Positions 34,914 to 36,470 of a DNA stretch of 36,470 nt are shown here, piece by piece (position 1 is the first letter of the stretch; each line of letters begins with the position of its first letter). A program made the position numbers and the translations under genes. The stretch lies in NCBI GenBank assembly GCA_016928455.1, contig JAFGKP010000123.1:1-36470 (forward strand), given 5' to 3'. This DNA is from Methanomicrobia archaeon. GTDB lineage: Archaea > Halobacteriota > Syntropharchaeia > Alkanophagales > Methanospirareceae. The notes below the pieces were generated by a model. That model made no database searches, was not told the DNA's origin, and saw only the letters and a program-made list of their open reading frames with translations.

Positions 34914-36245
34914 ATGAGTATGCGACGCCGATCAGAACCAGGAACCGAAGCCGCCCAGGCGTTCGTCGTGGGGGCGATCCTCATCACCGGGATCGTGCTT
35001 ACCACGTCCTTTATCTACCTCTCCATCAACACGCCGGCAGCGACCAAAGCGGGCGAGTATCAGCATGCCGCCGCGGTCGCTGCGGATTTCAATACGCTCT
35101 GCTACAGCATTACCGCTTTGAGAGCTTCAGCATCGTCTGGTGCTTCACTCTCCGTGCCGATCCGCATGAGCCCTGCGAAAGAGTCGCTCATCGCGCTTCC
35201 CGCAGCCGCGGGCACGATCAGCTTCTCACCCGCTACCGAGCAGGTGAGCATTAGCGTCAATGGCACGGGCTCGCCTCCTGCTGGGCCCTGGACGGACGAG
35301 GAGTTCACGCATACCGACCGCTTTAAAGTCGAGATAGCGTCAGGCAACGCCACGCTCGCCAAGCCGCGATACGCACGGGGCTATCTGGAATCGAACCATA
35401 GTACTACACCGGGCAAGATCGGGGGGAAGGATCTGGGAAGTGCGAACATTACGTACGAGAACTTCTCGTGGAACACCAGTCTTCCAGCAAACACGCGGAT
35501 CGTCTTGAAGGTGAGAACGGACATGTTCCCGGATATGAGGCATGCTAAGAACTGGAGCGACTGCCCGGCAATCGAATCACAAGACGGGTTCAATAACAGA
35601 AGTCTCGCGAAAATCGCATCGGTCTCACCGGGGCATCAGTATGTGCAGTATCGCGCGGAGCTCAGCACCTGGGATCCCGATTTAACGCCCACGTTATGTA
35701 ACGTGAGCATCTCTTACAACTTCTCACAACCAGAGGTTGTCCTCGCGAGCTCTTCCGGCTCGATCAGCTTCACGAGCAACCACTGCTATCTCCCGGAGCA
35801 TACCCTCAGCTATGCAAGTGGCGCGGTAATCAAGAAGCAGCAGGACAATGAGTTCGTGCTCGGGAATTTCAGCATCTCCGCCGCTAAAGCAGGCAGTACT
35901 ACAGAAATCCGCATCTCGCTCTTTGACCTGACCGGAACCTCGGTCCCTGCGCAGAGTGGCCAACCAACGACCATCATTAAAATATATCGCGATGACTACG
36001 GACTCATCTCTGATTCGTTCTATTATCCCAATCTCACGCTGAACATCACGACGAATTATACCCAGGCCTGGTCAGACTGGCTGAATAAGACCCTTGACGC
36101 GGCTGGATTGGTCCGCAGCTCTGACTCTGACTACAATCTCTCGAGGCCTACTAATAACTCGGTACGGGTCGTGTTTTATGGCCATGATGATGGTGTTAAG
36201 TTGTATCTCGATAAGACCACCGTTCAGGTACGCATACCAACATAA
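34914..36245 (+). CDS. Shorter paralog 3 of the pilin-like surface proteins, lacking the glycine-rich domain
   Basis: EAAQAFVVGAILITGIVLTTSFIYLSINTPAATKAGEYQHAAAVAADFNTL...; LKVRTDMFPDMRHAKNWSDCPA...HQYVQYRAELSTWDPDLTPTLCNVSISYNF. Confidence 0.88.
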   Translation: MSMRRRSEPGTEAAQAFVVGAILITGIVLTTSFIYLSINTPAATKAGEYQHAAAVAADFNTLCYSITALRASASSGASLSVPIRMSPAKESLIALPAAAGTISFSPATEQVSISVNGTGSPPAGPWTDEEFTHTDRFKVEIASGNATLAKPRYARGYLESNHSTTPGKIGGKDLGSANITYENFSWNTSLPANTRIVLKVRTDMFPDMRHAKNWSDCPAIESQDGFNNRSLAKIASVSPGHQYVQYRAELSTWDPDLTPTLCNVSISYNFSQPEVVLASSSGSISFTSNHCYLPEHTLSYASGAVIKKQQDNEFVLGNFSISAAKAGSTTEIRISLFDLTGTSVPAQSGQPTTIIKIYRDDYGLISDSFYYPNLTLNITTNYTQAWSDWLNKTLDAAGLVRSSDSDYNLSRPTNNSVRVVFYGHDDGVKLYLDKTTVQVRIPT

Positions 36246-36415
36246 GTTATGCTGGTAGCGAGCGCGGTGACGGTATCGTGTGCGTGGTGCTACGTTAGAG
36301 CATTCTGTACGTTTGGATGGTTCGGATGATGTCCGATTCCGCATCAGGCCTGCATTGAGCGTGTATGTATGCAGGATGAACGACCGAAAGCGGGGTTGTC
36401 AAGTTAATGGGTGCT

Positions 36416-36470
36416 GCGCGTGATTTTACAAAATTGCGTTAGCAGCGAGCTTCGTTAGGGTAACCAGACC
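36416..36470 (+). repeat. Dispersed repeat, truncated by window edge (pairs with 21312-21368)
   Basis: See 21312-21368 alignment. Confidence 0.7.

Noticed and set aside
1-36470. tRNA or rRNA genes
   Set aside because: None recognised by eye; a tRNAscan-SE/Infernal run would be needed to exclude them

Overview
Archaeal chromosome segment. Gene content (DUF2769, DUF106, acylphosphatase, CBS pairs, pilin N-domain proteins) suggests a Euryarchaeota/Halobacteriota-type methanogen or ANME relative; this is inference. The left half (1-18 kb) is mostly housekeeping: argC (partial), Cdd1-like HhH protein, leuD, a secreted protein, leuC, a DUF2769-glutamate synthase fusion, a stand-alone DUF2769 protein, a C2H2 zinc-finger protein, a cytochrome-b5-like lipoprotein, an SF1 helicase, DUF167, acylphosphatase, two CBS proteins, DUF106 (EMC3/YidC-like), a secreted subtilase with a NosD-type beta-helix, truA and a TrmJ/SpoU-class methyltransferase. 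The region 18.3-28.6 kb is a toxin-antitoxin and mobile-element graveyard. It holds MNT/HepT, a truncated VapBC, a frameshifted RHH/PIN pair, HicBA, two DUF104-like/PIN pairs, an ISL3-like transposase remnant, a duplicated block with a paralogous unknown gene, and two type IV pilin-like genes, one preceded by a strongly structured leader. The right end (30.4-36.2 kb) is a three-gene operon of large paralogous surface proteins with type-IV-pilin-like N-termini, two of which carry long glycine-rich domains. This operon is the best candidate for an undescribed system. All calls come from reading the sequence and ORF translations by eye; no database search was run.
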